Below, piece by piece: positions 1 through 7,464 of a stretch of 11,299 bases of DNA (position 1 is the stretch's first letter; every line of letters starts with the position of its first letter). The stretch is from NCBI GenBank assembly GCA_903864455.1, contig CAIPFW010000055.1:1-11299 (forward strand). The letters run 5' to 3'. The translations under genes and the position numbers were made by a program. Under the pieces are notes generated by a model. The model saw only the letters and a program-made list of their open reading frames with translations. It was not told the DNA's origin and ran no database searches. The stretch is from an uncultured Anaplasmataceae bacterium. GTDB taxonomy: Bacteria > Pseudomonadota > Alphaproteobacteria > Rickettsiales > CAIPFW01.

Positions 1-68
1 GCATAAAGTCAACATTTTTTATAAAAAAAATTAATAATTATTCTTATTAAAGATAAAAAACGACTTCC

Positions 69-96
69 TTGATTATTTTGTTAAAAAAATTATAAT
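69..96 (+). promoter_or_regulatory. Predicted sigma70-type promoter of pyrF
   Basis: A -35 box TTGATT (69-74) and a perfect -10 box TATAAT (91-96) are separated by 16 bases. Transcription would start near 103, giving a leader of roughly 19 bases before the pyrF ATG. No Shine-Dalgarno sequence lies in that leader. The first 68 bases of the window are AT-rich with no gene visible. The promoter is predicted from sequence only. Confidence 0.6.
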
Positions 97-121
97 CAAT
101 CAAACATCATTCATCATCAAT

Positions 122-814
122 ATGAAAAATAATCCAATTATTTGTGCAATCGATCTACACAACTTTGACGAAGCTATAGAACTCATTGAAGAGATCTATC
201 AAGAAGTTTTCGCTATAAAACTTGGCTTAGAATTTTTTATTGCCTATGGTTTAAATGGCGTCAATTCTATCGTTGCTCGATTTCCTGAGATTAAAATATT
301 CCTCGATCTCAAGTTTCATGATATACCAAATACCGTCGCAGGCGCTTTGAACTCCATCGTCGGTATAAAAAATATTATTTTCACTACAATTCATGCAAGC
401 GGTGGAGAGGAAATGATAAAAAAATCTATTGAAATCGCACAAATAAACGAAGATTTAAAAATCTTATCCGTTACAAAATTAACAAGCCTAGAGTTGAACA
501 TTGAAGATATTATAAAATTAACAGGTGTTGCGCTTGCATCAGGAAGTCATGGAGTTGTCTGTCCAGCACTTGCGATTTCTAGAGTTAATGAAGAATTTCG
601 ACAAAAATATCCGAACTTTTTAATTATTACCCCTGGTATAAGATTTGAAGAGAATTCTGTCAATAACGACGACCAAAAGTCTATATCGACCCCTGAACAA
701 GCAATGAAAAATGGTGCAAATTATTTAGTCATTGGTCGACCAATCACTCAGTCAAAAAATAAAAAAGAAACAATTGGGTTGATTCTTGAATCGATAAAAA
801 AATCACATTTATAA
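122..814 (+). CDS. pyrF: Orotidine 5'-phosphate decarboxylase
   Basis: The enzyme catalyses the last step of UMP synthesis, decarboxylating OMP to UMP in the cytoplasm. The 230-residue protein has the normal length for the short bacterial family and all the expected signatures. These are Asp11 and Lys33 in the first strands, the catalytic D-x-K-x-x-D array in DLKFHDIPNTV (Asp62, Lys64, Asp67), LTSL near 120, SGSHGVVCPA (140-149), TPGIR (170-174), a DDQK segment (183-186) and the phosphate-binding IGRPIT (204-209). The ATG follows a strong predicted promoter and no upstream alternative is needed. The MFS exporter gene follows after 9 bases and is probably co-transcribed. Retention of pyrF implies at least partial de novo pyrimidine synthesis, which some reduced Rickettsiales such as Rickettsia lack. 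No other pyr gene is in the window. Confidence 0.96.
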   Translation: MKNNPIICAIDLHNFDEAIELIEEIYQEVFAIKLGLEFFIAYGLNGVNSIVARFPEIKIFLDLKFHDIPNTVAGALNSIVGIKNIIFTTIHASGGEEMIKKSIEIAQINEDLKILSVTKLTSLELNIEDIIKLTGVALASGSHGVVCPALAISRVNEEFRQKYPNFLIITPGIRFEENSVNNDDQKSISTPEQAMKNGANYLVIGRPITQSKNKKETIGLILESIKKSHL

Positions 815-823
815 AAATAATCT

Positions 824-2008
824 ATGAACATAAGAATCATACTCATATTTATCATTCTACTCATTAGTAGCTCTATCGTTCTTGAGATGCCTGCACCAAG
901 CTTCGTTTCGATGGAAAAATTTTTTAATGTGAGTGAAGTTACAATCGGCTATATCGTCTCATTAAGTTTAGTTGGGTCATTTTTCGCATCATTTCTATAC
1001 GGCCCATTGGCAGATTTTTACGGGCGAAAAAAAATTCTCATCTTTGGAAATTTCATCGCATTGATTGGCTCAATTGGATGTGTTTTTTCACAATCAATTG
1101 AAGCTCTTATTTTTTCTCGCTTCGTACAAGGCTTTGGTGCATCGTGCTCTCTCGTCCTCATACCAATTATTATTAGCGATTTATATGAAGTGAACGAAGC
1201 ATCAAAACTTTATAAAATCAATGCCGCCTTTGTAACTATTTTTACAGCTATGGCACCAATTATCGGCGGTTTTGCAAATGACAAATTTGGATGGCGATAT
1301 AATTTTCAAATTATAATGTATTTTAGTATTTTGGCATTTTTATTTTCACACTACTTCAAAGAAACAAAAAAGTCAGAAGTGAAAAAGATATCTTTCAATA
1401 ATATTTTTCTTGAATATAAATTTTTACTTAAAGATCATTTATTTTTATTATCCTCCCTTGCGACAAATTTATTATATGGAAATTTTCTCGTATTTTTGAC
1501 ATACACTCCATTTCTTTATATAAAAGTTTTTGGAATGACAGCTTCAAATTATTCAATTCATCAAGCTGTCGCAGTTATAGCATTTTCTATTGCAAACTTT
1601 GCATTGAGCAGATTTTCTGAATCAATGAATCTCAGGTTTGTAAAAATTGGAATATGTTTATGTGTATTCAGCACAATATCGATATATTTCTTTAACTCTC
1701 CCAATTTTATCACTTTTTTTATATGCTTGTCAGCTATGGGCTCAGCCATGACATTTCCAACACTTATGGCTTATTCTATTGGTAATGTCGAGGAGAGTCT
1801 CAAGGGCGCTGGCTCATCATTTAGCATCGGCACAAGATATCTAATTTGCGGCTTCATTATATATATTGTATCAAAGGGTTATGATGGAACGAATACAAGG
1901 CTCTCCGTTTTTATGTCAACATTATCTTTGATTATATTTTCAATCACTCTTTACTTGTTTAAAAAAAGATTTTTTGATAAAAAAGATATACCAGTTGAGT
2001 TAAAATAA
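824..2008 (+). CDS. Bcr/CflA-type MFS exporter
   Basis: An inner-membrane major facilitator superfamily protein of 394 residues, hydrophobic throughout with about 12 predicted membrane segments. Helix 1 is followed by an E-M-P-A-P stretch (21-25), where Bcr/CflA proteins carry their conserved Y-x-P-A-x-P. The MFS loop 2-3 signature is clear as GPLADFYGRKK (60-70), and RFVQGFGAS (99-107) matches the conserved R-x-x-Q-G-x-G of helix 4. Bcr/CflA members are drug/H+ antiporters exporting compounds such as bicyclomycin, chloramphenicol or sulfonamides. The substrate here cannot be read from sequence. The gene lies 9 bases after pyrF and probably shares its promoter. Its stop codon directly abuts the stop codon of the convergent ompH gene. 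No Shine-Dalgarno sequence is seen before the ATG. Confidence 0.87.
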   Translation: MNIRIILIFIILLISSSIVLEMPAPSFVSMEKFFNVSEVTIGYIVSLSLVGSFFASFLYGPLADFYGRKKILIFGNFIALIGSIGCVFSQSIEALIFSRFVQGFGASCSLVLIPIIISDLYEVNEASKLYKINAAFVTIFTAMAPIIGGFANDKFGWRYNFQIIMYFSILAFLFSHYFKETKKSEVKKISFNNIFLEYKFLLKDHLFLLSSLATNLLYGNFLVFLTYTPFLYIKVFGMTASNYSIHQAVAVIAFSIANFALSRFSESMNLRFVKIGICLCVFSTISIYFFNSPNFITFFICLSAMGSAMTFPTLMAYSIGNVEESLKGAGSSFSIGTRYLICGFIIYIVSKGYDGTNTRLSVFMSTLSLIIFSITLYLFKKRFFDKKDIPVELK

Positions 2009-2563
2009 TTACTCAAACGCCACTTTAAAACTTGGCAAATCTTTGTTCATCAATACAATGATGTCTTCAGTTACATTTTCTAAATTATTATATATCATTC
2101 CTGAAGCCTCAAAAATAGCACTAATTTGCTTTTCTTTTGCGTAGGTTTCTATTATTGTACTCATTTTTTTATTCATCGTGGATATTGTGTCGAAATAAAC
2201 TTTTTGCAATTTTTTGCTTTCTTCTTGAGATTCTGTATGAATATTTTTTTTATTCGTATCTATTTTTTTTATTTCAGCTTCTAATGCTTCCTTACCAAGA
2301 ACATCTTTTTTTTTCTTTAAAATAGTTTCATCTTCTTGAATCTTTTTGATTTTTTCATCAAATTTCGCACTCAATGATTTAGACCTTTCCTCCATCTGCT
2401 TTCTTATATCGTGAAAAACAGTGCAAGTTTCTGTAACTTTTTGAATATTAATTACAGAGAATTTATCCTCTCCATTCGCTGAATGATGAGTAAAAAAAGC
2501 ACATAAAAAAAAAGCAACAATGCTTAACTCTTTAAAAGTTTTTGCCAATCGAGAAGTGTACAT
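2009..2563 (-). CDS. skp: OmpH/Skp-family periplasmic chaperone
   Basis: A 184-residue OmpH/Skp-type protein. It has a basic N-terminus (Arg5, Lys8, Lys11), a hydrophobic core at about 13-25 and a plausible signal peptidase site after Ala-Asn-Gly (29-31). The mature protein begins with the short beta strand typical of the family (FSVINIQKV). A long charged Lys/Glu-rich helical hairpin follows (about 50-145), and the C-terminus returns to a beta strand. Family members are trimers that hold unfolded outer-membrane proteins in the periplasm for delivery to BamA. The gene follows bamA in the same operon and its start overlaps the bamA end by 32 bases. Starting later would cut into the signal peptide, so this ATG is preferred. 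In many alphaproteobacteria lpxD-fabZ-lpxA follow ompH. Here the operon ends against a convergent exporter gene. Confidence 0.88.
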   Translation of the reverse strand: MYTSRLAKTFKELSIVAFFLCAFFTHHSANGEDKFSVINIQKVTETCTVFHDIRKQMEERSKSLSAKFDEKIKKIQEDETILKKKKDVLGKEALEAEIKKIDTNKKNIHTESQEESKKLQKVYFDTISTMNKKMSTIIETYAKEKQISAIFEASGMIYNNLENVTEDIIVLMNKDLPSFKVAFE

Positions 2564-4898
2564 ATTTAATTACGTCAGATTTATCATAAAATATTGGTAA
2601 GGAAACGTCGATACCAATCGGCGCAAAAGGAGTGTCTATAGACAATCCAACACCTAATGATGATCGAATTTTGTCTACATTAAACTTTATTTCTTCTTTG
2701 ATGTCAACATCTAAATTCGATAATTTTTTCTTGCTAATAAGATTTCCGTAATCCATAAACACATGTCCTTTCAGATTAAAATCTTGCAGAACTTTCATAG
2801 GAAATTCAATTTGAGCCGTTCCAAAATAATACTCATCACCACCTAATGGCTTTCCACGAGCATCTTTTGGCGAAATACCAGAATATATTTCAAAACCACG
2901 AACTTTTGTTAAGAAGTATCTATCATCAGTTTTTAAATTGTAATTATTATAATCAAATATATATCCGAAATGAGCTTTTAATTGCAATACAACAGCATCT
3001 CTATCGTCCTGACTATCTCCAAAATAAAACAATGTTTTATAAAATTGACCATTCGCTTCACTTGAAACAAAGTATTTATCCCCTCCAAGACCAGCCGTAT
3101 CTTGTGAGAATGATAACAAATAGCCATCTGTTGGATAATCGGCGATATTTCTTTTATCGTATGTGAATTTATACATTATAGATGAAGTGATGTTTTCACC
3201 ACCATTTTCTTTTGTATATTGAGATGCATTTTCTCCAATATCATAAATATCGTTCGTTTTTAAAGTATAGCGAAGACCAAGATTTAAATCTTCATATATT
3301 GGAAAGGAAGTCACAAGCTTTCCTCCATACTCCATATCTTTGTAATCCAGTTGTTCGTTAGTTTCATCTTCATAAAAGAATCCAATGCCACCGCCAATCA
3401 TTGATTCGAGAAGATTATTTTTATAATAAAAAGATGACAAGGCGATATTTCTTGCCGACCGCTCAATCGAAATATCAAATTTGTTTCCATTTCCAAAGAG
3501 ATTATTTTGTGCGTATTCGATACCGCCGTATACTCCATTTAAAGTTGAATATCCGAATTTAAACTTGGCTTCACCTGTCTTTTTCTCCAATACATTAATT
3601 ACAAGTATAATTTTTCCATTTTCATCCTCTTTATGGTCGAGAGTTACAGATTCAAAAAAACCAAGGTTATATATTCTTCGATACGAAGCTTGAACTAAAT
3701 TTATATCAAGGATATCACCCTCATGAAGTAAAATTTGACTTCTTATCACGCTATCCTTTGTCCTTGCATTCCCTATGATAACTATTTTTTCAATATAATT
3801 TGATTGAAACTGCTTTACATTAAAATTCAATACTAATGTATTATTAGAGGTCTTTTTTTTCTCCATTTCAACCTCCGCATATATTTTTTTCTTACTTAGC
3901 TCACGCTTTATCTGTTTAGAAAAATTATTTAATTTTTGATTGTTATAAACATCCCCCTCGTTCTTCAGAATATTATTTTTCAGGCTATCTGAGATTGGAG
4001 CAAAGGAATGAATGTTTATTTTCTCTATTTTGTATTGATTCCCTTCGTCAATTTCAAATATAAGTTTTGTTCTATTCTCCTTTGAATCGAAAATCATCTC
4101 ATTATTGAGAAGTTGAAAATCAATAAATCCACGATTTAAATAAAAATTTTTTAATGCTTCTTCGTTCAAATCCTCAAGCTCTCTTTTATACGAAACCTTT
4201 GGATTAAAAAATCTCATGATGGTATATTCTTTGAAAAAAATATTCTCAGCAAGAGTCTCTTTTGAAAAATGCTCATTGCCAATAAATCGAATCTGGCTGA
4301 TTTTTGGCTTTTTGCTTTTCTTTATTTTTACAAAAACATCTACTGTATTAGCATCAACATCCTTTATTTCCTTAGTAATCTCAACATTTAAATATCCAAT
4401 CTCGATATAATATTCGTTCAATTCTTTCAAAAGTTGATTAAAACTATACTCATTGAAAATTGTATTTGTTTGATTTTCTGTGAACTTTTTCAATTCATTA
4501 TCTTTTAATTCTTTTGCTCCCTTTATTATCAAATTTCTTACAATTTTGTTCTCAACAACTGATATCTCAAGCTCATCATCATGAAAATTAATTTTTATAT
4601 CTTGAAATAAATTCGTCTTATAAAGAGATTTTAAAAGTTGATTTATCAGCTCCCCCTTCGTATATTTCTCGTCTTTGAACTTTGCAAAGCTATTCTTGAC
4701 AACTTTCTCAATCATCTCGTTCGTCACTCTCTTTGTTCCAAAAATTTTTATTCTTAAATGACTAAAATCCCTTGCATCATAAGTTTTACTTAAGAGATAA
4801 TTATCAATGTTTTTAATATTTTTAGACTTTGTATCACCATTATTAAAATAAGAAATCAGAACTAAAAAAAAAAGAGCCGTGAGTATATTTTTCATCAT
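2532..4898 (-). CDS. bamA: Outer membrane protein assembly factor BamA
   Basis: A 788-residue Omp85-family protein that folds and inserts beta-barrel proteins into the outer membrane. A signal peptide (about 1-21) is followed by five POTRA domains, beginning near residues 47, 120, 197, 290 and 367. The fifth is the most recognisable, with IVIIGNARTKDSVIR. The Omp85 barrel runs from about 440 to the end. The conserved loop-6 motif VRGF is at 666-669 and is followed by a glycine-rich segment ending in a barrel strand. The last residue is Phe, as expected for an outer-membrane barrel. Two Met codons open the gene, and the first is used here. It lies 16 bases after rseP and overlaps ompH by 32 bases, matching the conserved alphaproteobacterial order. 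The POTRA region is unusually rich in Lys, Asn and Ile, consistent with AT pressure. Confidence 0.96.
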   Translation of the reverse strand: MMKNILTALFFLVLISYFNNGDTKSKNIKNIDNYLLSKTYDARDFSHLRIKIFGTKRVTNEMIEKVVKNSFAKFKDEKYTKGELINQLLKSLYKTNLFQDIKINFHDDELEISVVENKIVRNLIIKGAKELKDNELKKFTENQTNTIFNEYSFNQLLKELNEYYIEIGYLNVEITKEIKDVDANTVDVFVKIKKSKKPKISQIRFIGNEHFSKETLAENIFFKEYTIMRFFNPKVSYKRELEDLNEEALKNFYLNRGFIDFQLLNNEMIFDSKENRTKLIFEIDEGNQYKIEKINIHSFAPISDSLKNNILKNEGDVYNNQKLNNFSKQIKRELSKKKIYAEVEMEKKKTSNNTLVLNFNVKQFQSNYIEKIVIIGNARTKDSVIRSQILLHEGDILDINLVQASYRRIYNLGFFESVTLDHKEDENGKIILVINVLEKKTGEAKFKFGYSTLNGVYGGIEYAQNNLFGNGNKFDISIERSARNIALSSFYYKNNLLESMIGGGIGFFYEDETNEQLDYKDMEYGGKLVTSFPIYEDLNLGLRYTLKTNDIYDIGENASQYTKENGGENITSSIMYKFTYDKRNIADYPTDGYLLSFSQDTAGLGGDKYFVSSEANGQFYKTLFYFGDSQDDRDAVVLQLKAHFGYIFDYNNYNLKTDDRYFLTKVRGFEIYSGISPKDARGKPLGGDEYYFGTAQIEFPMKVLQDFNLKGHVFMDYGNLISKKKLSNLDVDIKEEIKFNVDKIRSSLGVGLSIDTPFAPIGIDVSLPIFYDKSDVIKYVHFSIGKNF

Positions 4899-4914
4899 TT
4901 TTATATTTAAATTT

Positions 4915-5991
4915 CTATTGAGTTTTGTTGATTAATTTTATTATATCGTTCGAATTAGCCACAATCATCAAACCTATAAGCAAGATAAAACCACATGCTA
5001 CAGCATATATTCGAACTTTTGGCTTGATTAATTTGCCAATCCATAACAAGTCAAATATATAAAAAAGAATATGGCCGCCATCAAGCCCTGGAATTGGTAA
5101 TAAATTCAATATCGCTAAATTTATCGATAATAAAGCTATTAAAAATAAAAAACTCTCGAATCCTGACCTCATCGCATCACCAGAAGATTTTGCTATTTGT
5201 ATGATTCCGCCTAGATTTTTCATTTTTTCTTCACCAAAAATCAATCTCTTGATTCCAAGAATAGACATTTTCGTTATCTGAAATGTATATTTAATCGATT
5301 CGGAAAAAGATTCCTTAATTCCAACTTTTTGAGTTGATATTTCGCCACCAATTTTCACGCCCAATTTATGATCATCCCCTAAAATTACTTGAAGCTCTCT
5401 CTGCCCTTCATCTTTATTTTGCACAACGAGATTTGCGATATTATTTTCCGCTTGCTGAAGTTCATTCAACATATCCTCGGAAGATTTCACATCGATATTG
5501 TTAATTTTCAAAATCCTATCATTCACAATCAAGCCATATTTTTCAGCAACTGAATTCGGCAAAATCTCTGAAATTACTGGTTGTATTTGAGGTTTACCGT
5601 AGCTGATAAAAATTGTAAAAATAATCACAACAGCCAATATCATATTAAATAATGGACCAGCGAATGCAATTGAAATTTTTTGTAATGAATTCTTGTTGAT
5701 GAAATTTGTCTTGTCATCCTTTGAAACTTTTGCTGCTTCGCTCTCATCGAAAGAAGCTTCTTGCCCATTGATTTTTACAAACCCGCCAAATGGCAAGGCG
5801 CAAATCTGCCATCTAGTTTTTGCTTTATCATAAAACGAAAAAAGCTTTGGCCCAAATCCAACTGAAAAAACATCGATATGGACTCCGCATAATTTTGCAA
5901 AGAAATAGTGACCGTATTCATGCACAACAACTATGATTACCGTTACGATTAAAAAAGCAAAAAAATTATTCAGAAAAATGCTTTCTAACAT
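4915..5991 (-). CDS. rseP: RseP-type site-2 membrane metalloprotease
   Basis: A 358-residue inner-membrane zinc protease of the M50 family that cleaves membrane-spanning substrates, typically anti-sigma factors or signal-peptide remnants. The zinc-binding HEYGH is at 24-28 within the first membrane segment. The third zinc ligand lies in the LDG motif, NLLPIPGLDGGH (296-307, Asp304). About four membrane segments are visible, near 8-23, 106-130, 275-297 and 329-350. A single PDZ domain lies at about 135-205, including the usual P-x-S-x-A-x-x-x-G-L. E. coli RseP has two PDZ domains and about 450 residues, whereas alphaproteobacterial versions are commonly this shorter size. The operon continues into bamA and ompH. 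The gene usually found upstream in alphaproteobacteria, dxr, is absent, and the divergent cca occupies that side. Confidence 0.94.
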   Translation of the reverse strand: MLESIFLNNFFAFLIVTVIIVVVHEYGHYFFAKLCGVHIDVFSVGFGPKLFSFYDKAKTRWQICALPFGGFVKINGQEASFDESEAAKVSKDDKTNFINKNSLQKISIAFAGPLFNMILAVVIIFTIFISYGKPQIQPVISEILPNSVAEKYGLIVNDRILKINNIDVKSSEDMLNELQQAENNIANLVVQNKDEGQRELQVILGDDHKLGVKIGGEISTQKVGIKESFSESIKYTFQITKMSILGIKRLIFGEEKMKNLGGIIQIAKSSGDAMRSGFESFLFLIALLSINLAILNLLPIPGLDGGHILFYIFDLLWIGKLIKPKVRIYAVACGFILLIGLMIVANSNDIIKLINKTQ

Positions 5992-6025
5992 TGAATTGGC
6001 TTGAAAAAATGAGGTATTTATTAAA

Positions 6026-6054
6026 ATAATAAATCATTTGATGATAATAAGCAA
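6026..6054 (-). promoter_or_regulatory. Predicted promoter of the rseP-bamA-ompH operon
   Basis: On the minus strand a -35 box TTGCTT (6049-6054) and a -10 box TATTAT (6026-6031) are separated by exactly 17 bases. The start would be near 6019, leaving about 28 bases before the rseP ATG. It lies in the 179-base divergent region between rseP and cca. AT richness raises the chance of a coincidental -10 match, so confidence is moderate. Confidence 0.45.
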
Positions 6055-6139
6055 TAGTCCATTTTTCTTTCTTTTTTGAATCGATATCTTGAATTATTGC
6101 GAAATAATGTGAATGATAAAATAAAAAGTTTAAAAAAGT

Positions 6140-6148
6140 TGTTATAAT
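6140..6148 (+). promoter_or_regulatory. Extended -10 promoter element of cca
   Basis: TGTTATAAT at 6140-6148 is a perfect TATAAT preceded by TG one base upstream, which is an extended -10 element. No good -35 box lies 16-18 bases further up, as is usual for extended -10 promoters. Transcription would begin near 6155, about 16 bases before the cca ATG. The same TGnTATAAT pattern recurs before the antiporter gene. Confidence 0.5.
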
Positions 6149-6170
6149 TTTACAAAAAACTTTATAAAGA

Positions 6171-7370
6171 ATGAAAAAAGATATTTTATCAATTTTATCA
6201 AACAAAGATGTTAAATTTTTATTTCAAATTTTTCGTCATTCTGAGTTTGAAATAAGATATGTTGGTGGGTGCGTAAGGGATGCATTATTGAGAAAAAAAT
6301 CCGATGATATTGATTTTTCAACAAACGCTCGGCCTCACGAGATGCAACAAATTTTAAAAAAAAACAATGTTCATTATTTTGATTCAGGTTTAAAACATGG
6401 CACCATCACAGCTATTTTTCATAAAACATGCTATGAAATCACAACTTTGCGTTACGATACAGAATGCGATGGCCGTCATGCAAAAGTTGAATATACAAAA
6501 TCTTGGGAGCTCGATGCTGAAAGGCGTGATTTTACTTTTAATGCTTTGTATTGCGATGAATCTGGAAAAATCTACGATTATTTCGATGGAATGAAGGATC
6601 TAGAAAACAAAAAACTGCGATTTATTGGTGATTGTAGACAAAGAATTGAAGAAGATTATCTGAGAATATTAAGAGCATTTCGTTTTAATAATAGATATTG
6701 CGATGGAAAATTTGATGAAGAAATCATACAATCATTTGCTGAGCTGAGTTCTGGAATTGCAAACCTTTCTGGCGAGAGAATTCAACAAGAAATCACAAAA
6801 TTAATTTTTGAAATCAAAAAAGAAAACATAGAAATGCTTGATATTTTTAATAAAACAAATATTTCAAAATTTGTATTCGATAAAAATATTGATTTTCATA
6901 TTTTAAATCAAATTATTGATTGTGAAATTCAGAATGTATGGCTTCGATTAGGAATCATTTTTCGATACAATAATATTTCGTACGAATGGATAAAAAATCG
7001 ATGGAATTTATCAAAAGCGAACTCTTTCCTTCTCAAAAGAATCTCTGACTTGAAGTTGCCAAATGATTTGATAGATATGGAAAATAAATATTTCTTTCTT
7101 CATTTTGAGATACAAGAGACATTTTTATTTTGCTGTCTGCATGAGAACTGCATAAAAATCAAACAATACGAAGAATTAAAAGATAGATGGGGCAATAAAG
7201 AACAGTTATTTTTACCAATTACAAACAAAGATGTTATGAGTGCTGGGTTTACAGGGCGAATGATTGGAGAATCTTTGAAATTTCTTGAAAGTGAATGGTT
7301 AAAAAGCAACTGTGAATTGAGCAAGGAGGATTTGATGACGATTCTTGAGGAGAACAAGGATGGTTTATAA
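6171..7370 (+). CDS. cca: Class II CCA-adding tRNA nucleotidyltransferase
   Basis: This cytoplasmic enzyme adds or repairs the 3' CCA end of tRNAs without a nucleic acid template. The 399-residue protein carries the class II motifs in order: YVGGCVRDALL (30-40), catalytic carboxylates Asp46 and Asp48 in DDIDFST, the ERRDFTFNAL motif (117-126), and EDYLR (161-165) within EDYLRILRAFRF. In this family EDYLR supplies the residues that read CTP and ATP. The C-terminal half (about 180-399) is the poorly conserved helical tRNA-binding part. A poly(A) polymerase of the same superfamily is an alternative, but the EDxxR motif and overall length favour CCA addition. The gene diverges from rseP. A duplicated promoter-containing spacer begins right after its stop codon. 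Confidence 0.92.
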   Translation: MKKDILSILSNKDVKFLFQIFRHSEFEIRYVGGCVRDALLRKKSDDIDFSTNARPHEMQQILKKNNVHYFDSGLKHGTITAIFHKTCYEITTLRYDTECDGRHAKVEYTKSWELDAERRDFTFNALYCDESGKIYDYFDGMKDLENKKLRFIGDCRQRIEEDYLRILRAFRFNNRYCDGKFDEEIIQSFAELSSGIANLSGERIQQEITKLIFEIKKENIEMLDIFNKTNISKFVFDKNIDFHILNQIIDCEIQNVWLRLGIIFRYNNISYEWIKNRWNLSKANSFLLKRISDLKLPNDLIDMENKYFFLHFEIQETFLFCCLHENCIKIKQYEELKDRWGNKEQLFLPITNKDVMSAGFTGRMIGESLKFLESEWLKSNCELSKEDLMTILEENKDGL

Positions 7371-7382
7371 AAAAAAATTTCC

Positions 7383-7439
7383 CCCAAAATCTTAATCATT
7401 CAAATGCATTGATTATCGAAAAGAAAAAGAATACAATAA
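7383..7439 (+). repeat. Direct repeat copy 1 (promoter-bearing spacer)
   Basis: These 57 bases are identical to 8040-8096. Similarity continues more weakly on both sides, as an A-run then T-run before the core and a TCCT...ATAAAAA stretch after it, so almost the entire intergenic spacer is duplicated. This copy separates cca from the P-loop gene. The second separates the P-loop gene from glyS. The core contains a palindrome AATGCATT (7403-7410) and a full promoter. Confidence 0.95.
7409..7437 (+). promoter_or_regulatory. Predicted promoter of the P-loop gene (repeat copy 1)
   Basis: A -35 box TTGATT (7409-7414), a 17-base purine-rich spacer and a -10 box TACAAT (7432-7437) lie inside repeat copy 1. 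The start would be near 7444, about 21 bases before the ATG at 7465. The -35 box is the same hexamer as in the pyrF promoter. An inverted pair AATCA (7394-7398) and TGATT (7410-7414) overlaps the -35 box and could be an operator, but this is speculative. Confidence 0.6.
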
Positions 7440-7464
7440 CTCCTCAGATAAAAAAATATAGAAA

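Noticed and set aside
1..121. tRNA or small RNA gene in the intergenic regions (1-121, 5992-6170, 10732-10874)
   Set aside because: No cloverleaf, T-loop motif or strong structured element was seen. The regions are AT-rich with promoter-like elements only.
2137..2325. Hydrophobic 62-residue plus-strand frame inside ompH
   Set aside because: It is the antisense of the Lys/Glu-rich helix of Skp, which always reads as Phe/Leu-rich on the other strand.
2846..3166. 106-residue plus-strand open frame inside bamA, and similar ones at 3481-3693 and 4216-4410
   Set aside because: They are antisense to a clearly coding BamA with no independent promoter, and no family features are visible.
5966..6205. 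79-residue minus-strand open frame across the rseP-cca divergent region
   Set aside because: It overlaps the rseP start, both predicted promoters and the cca start, has the low-complexity composition of AT-rich noncoding DNA and resembles no family.
7100..7399. Minus-strand open frames at 7100-7399 and 7865-8056 that share an identical N-terminus
   Set aside because: The shared start is only the translation of the 57-base direct repeat on the opposite strand. The rest is antisense to cca and to the P-loop gene.
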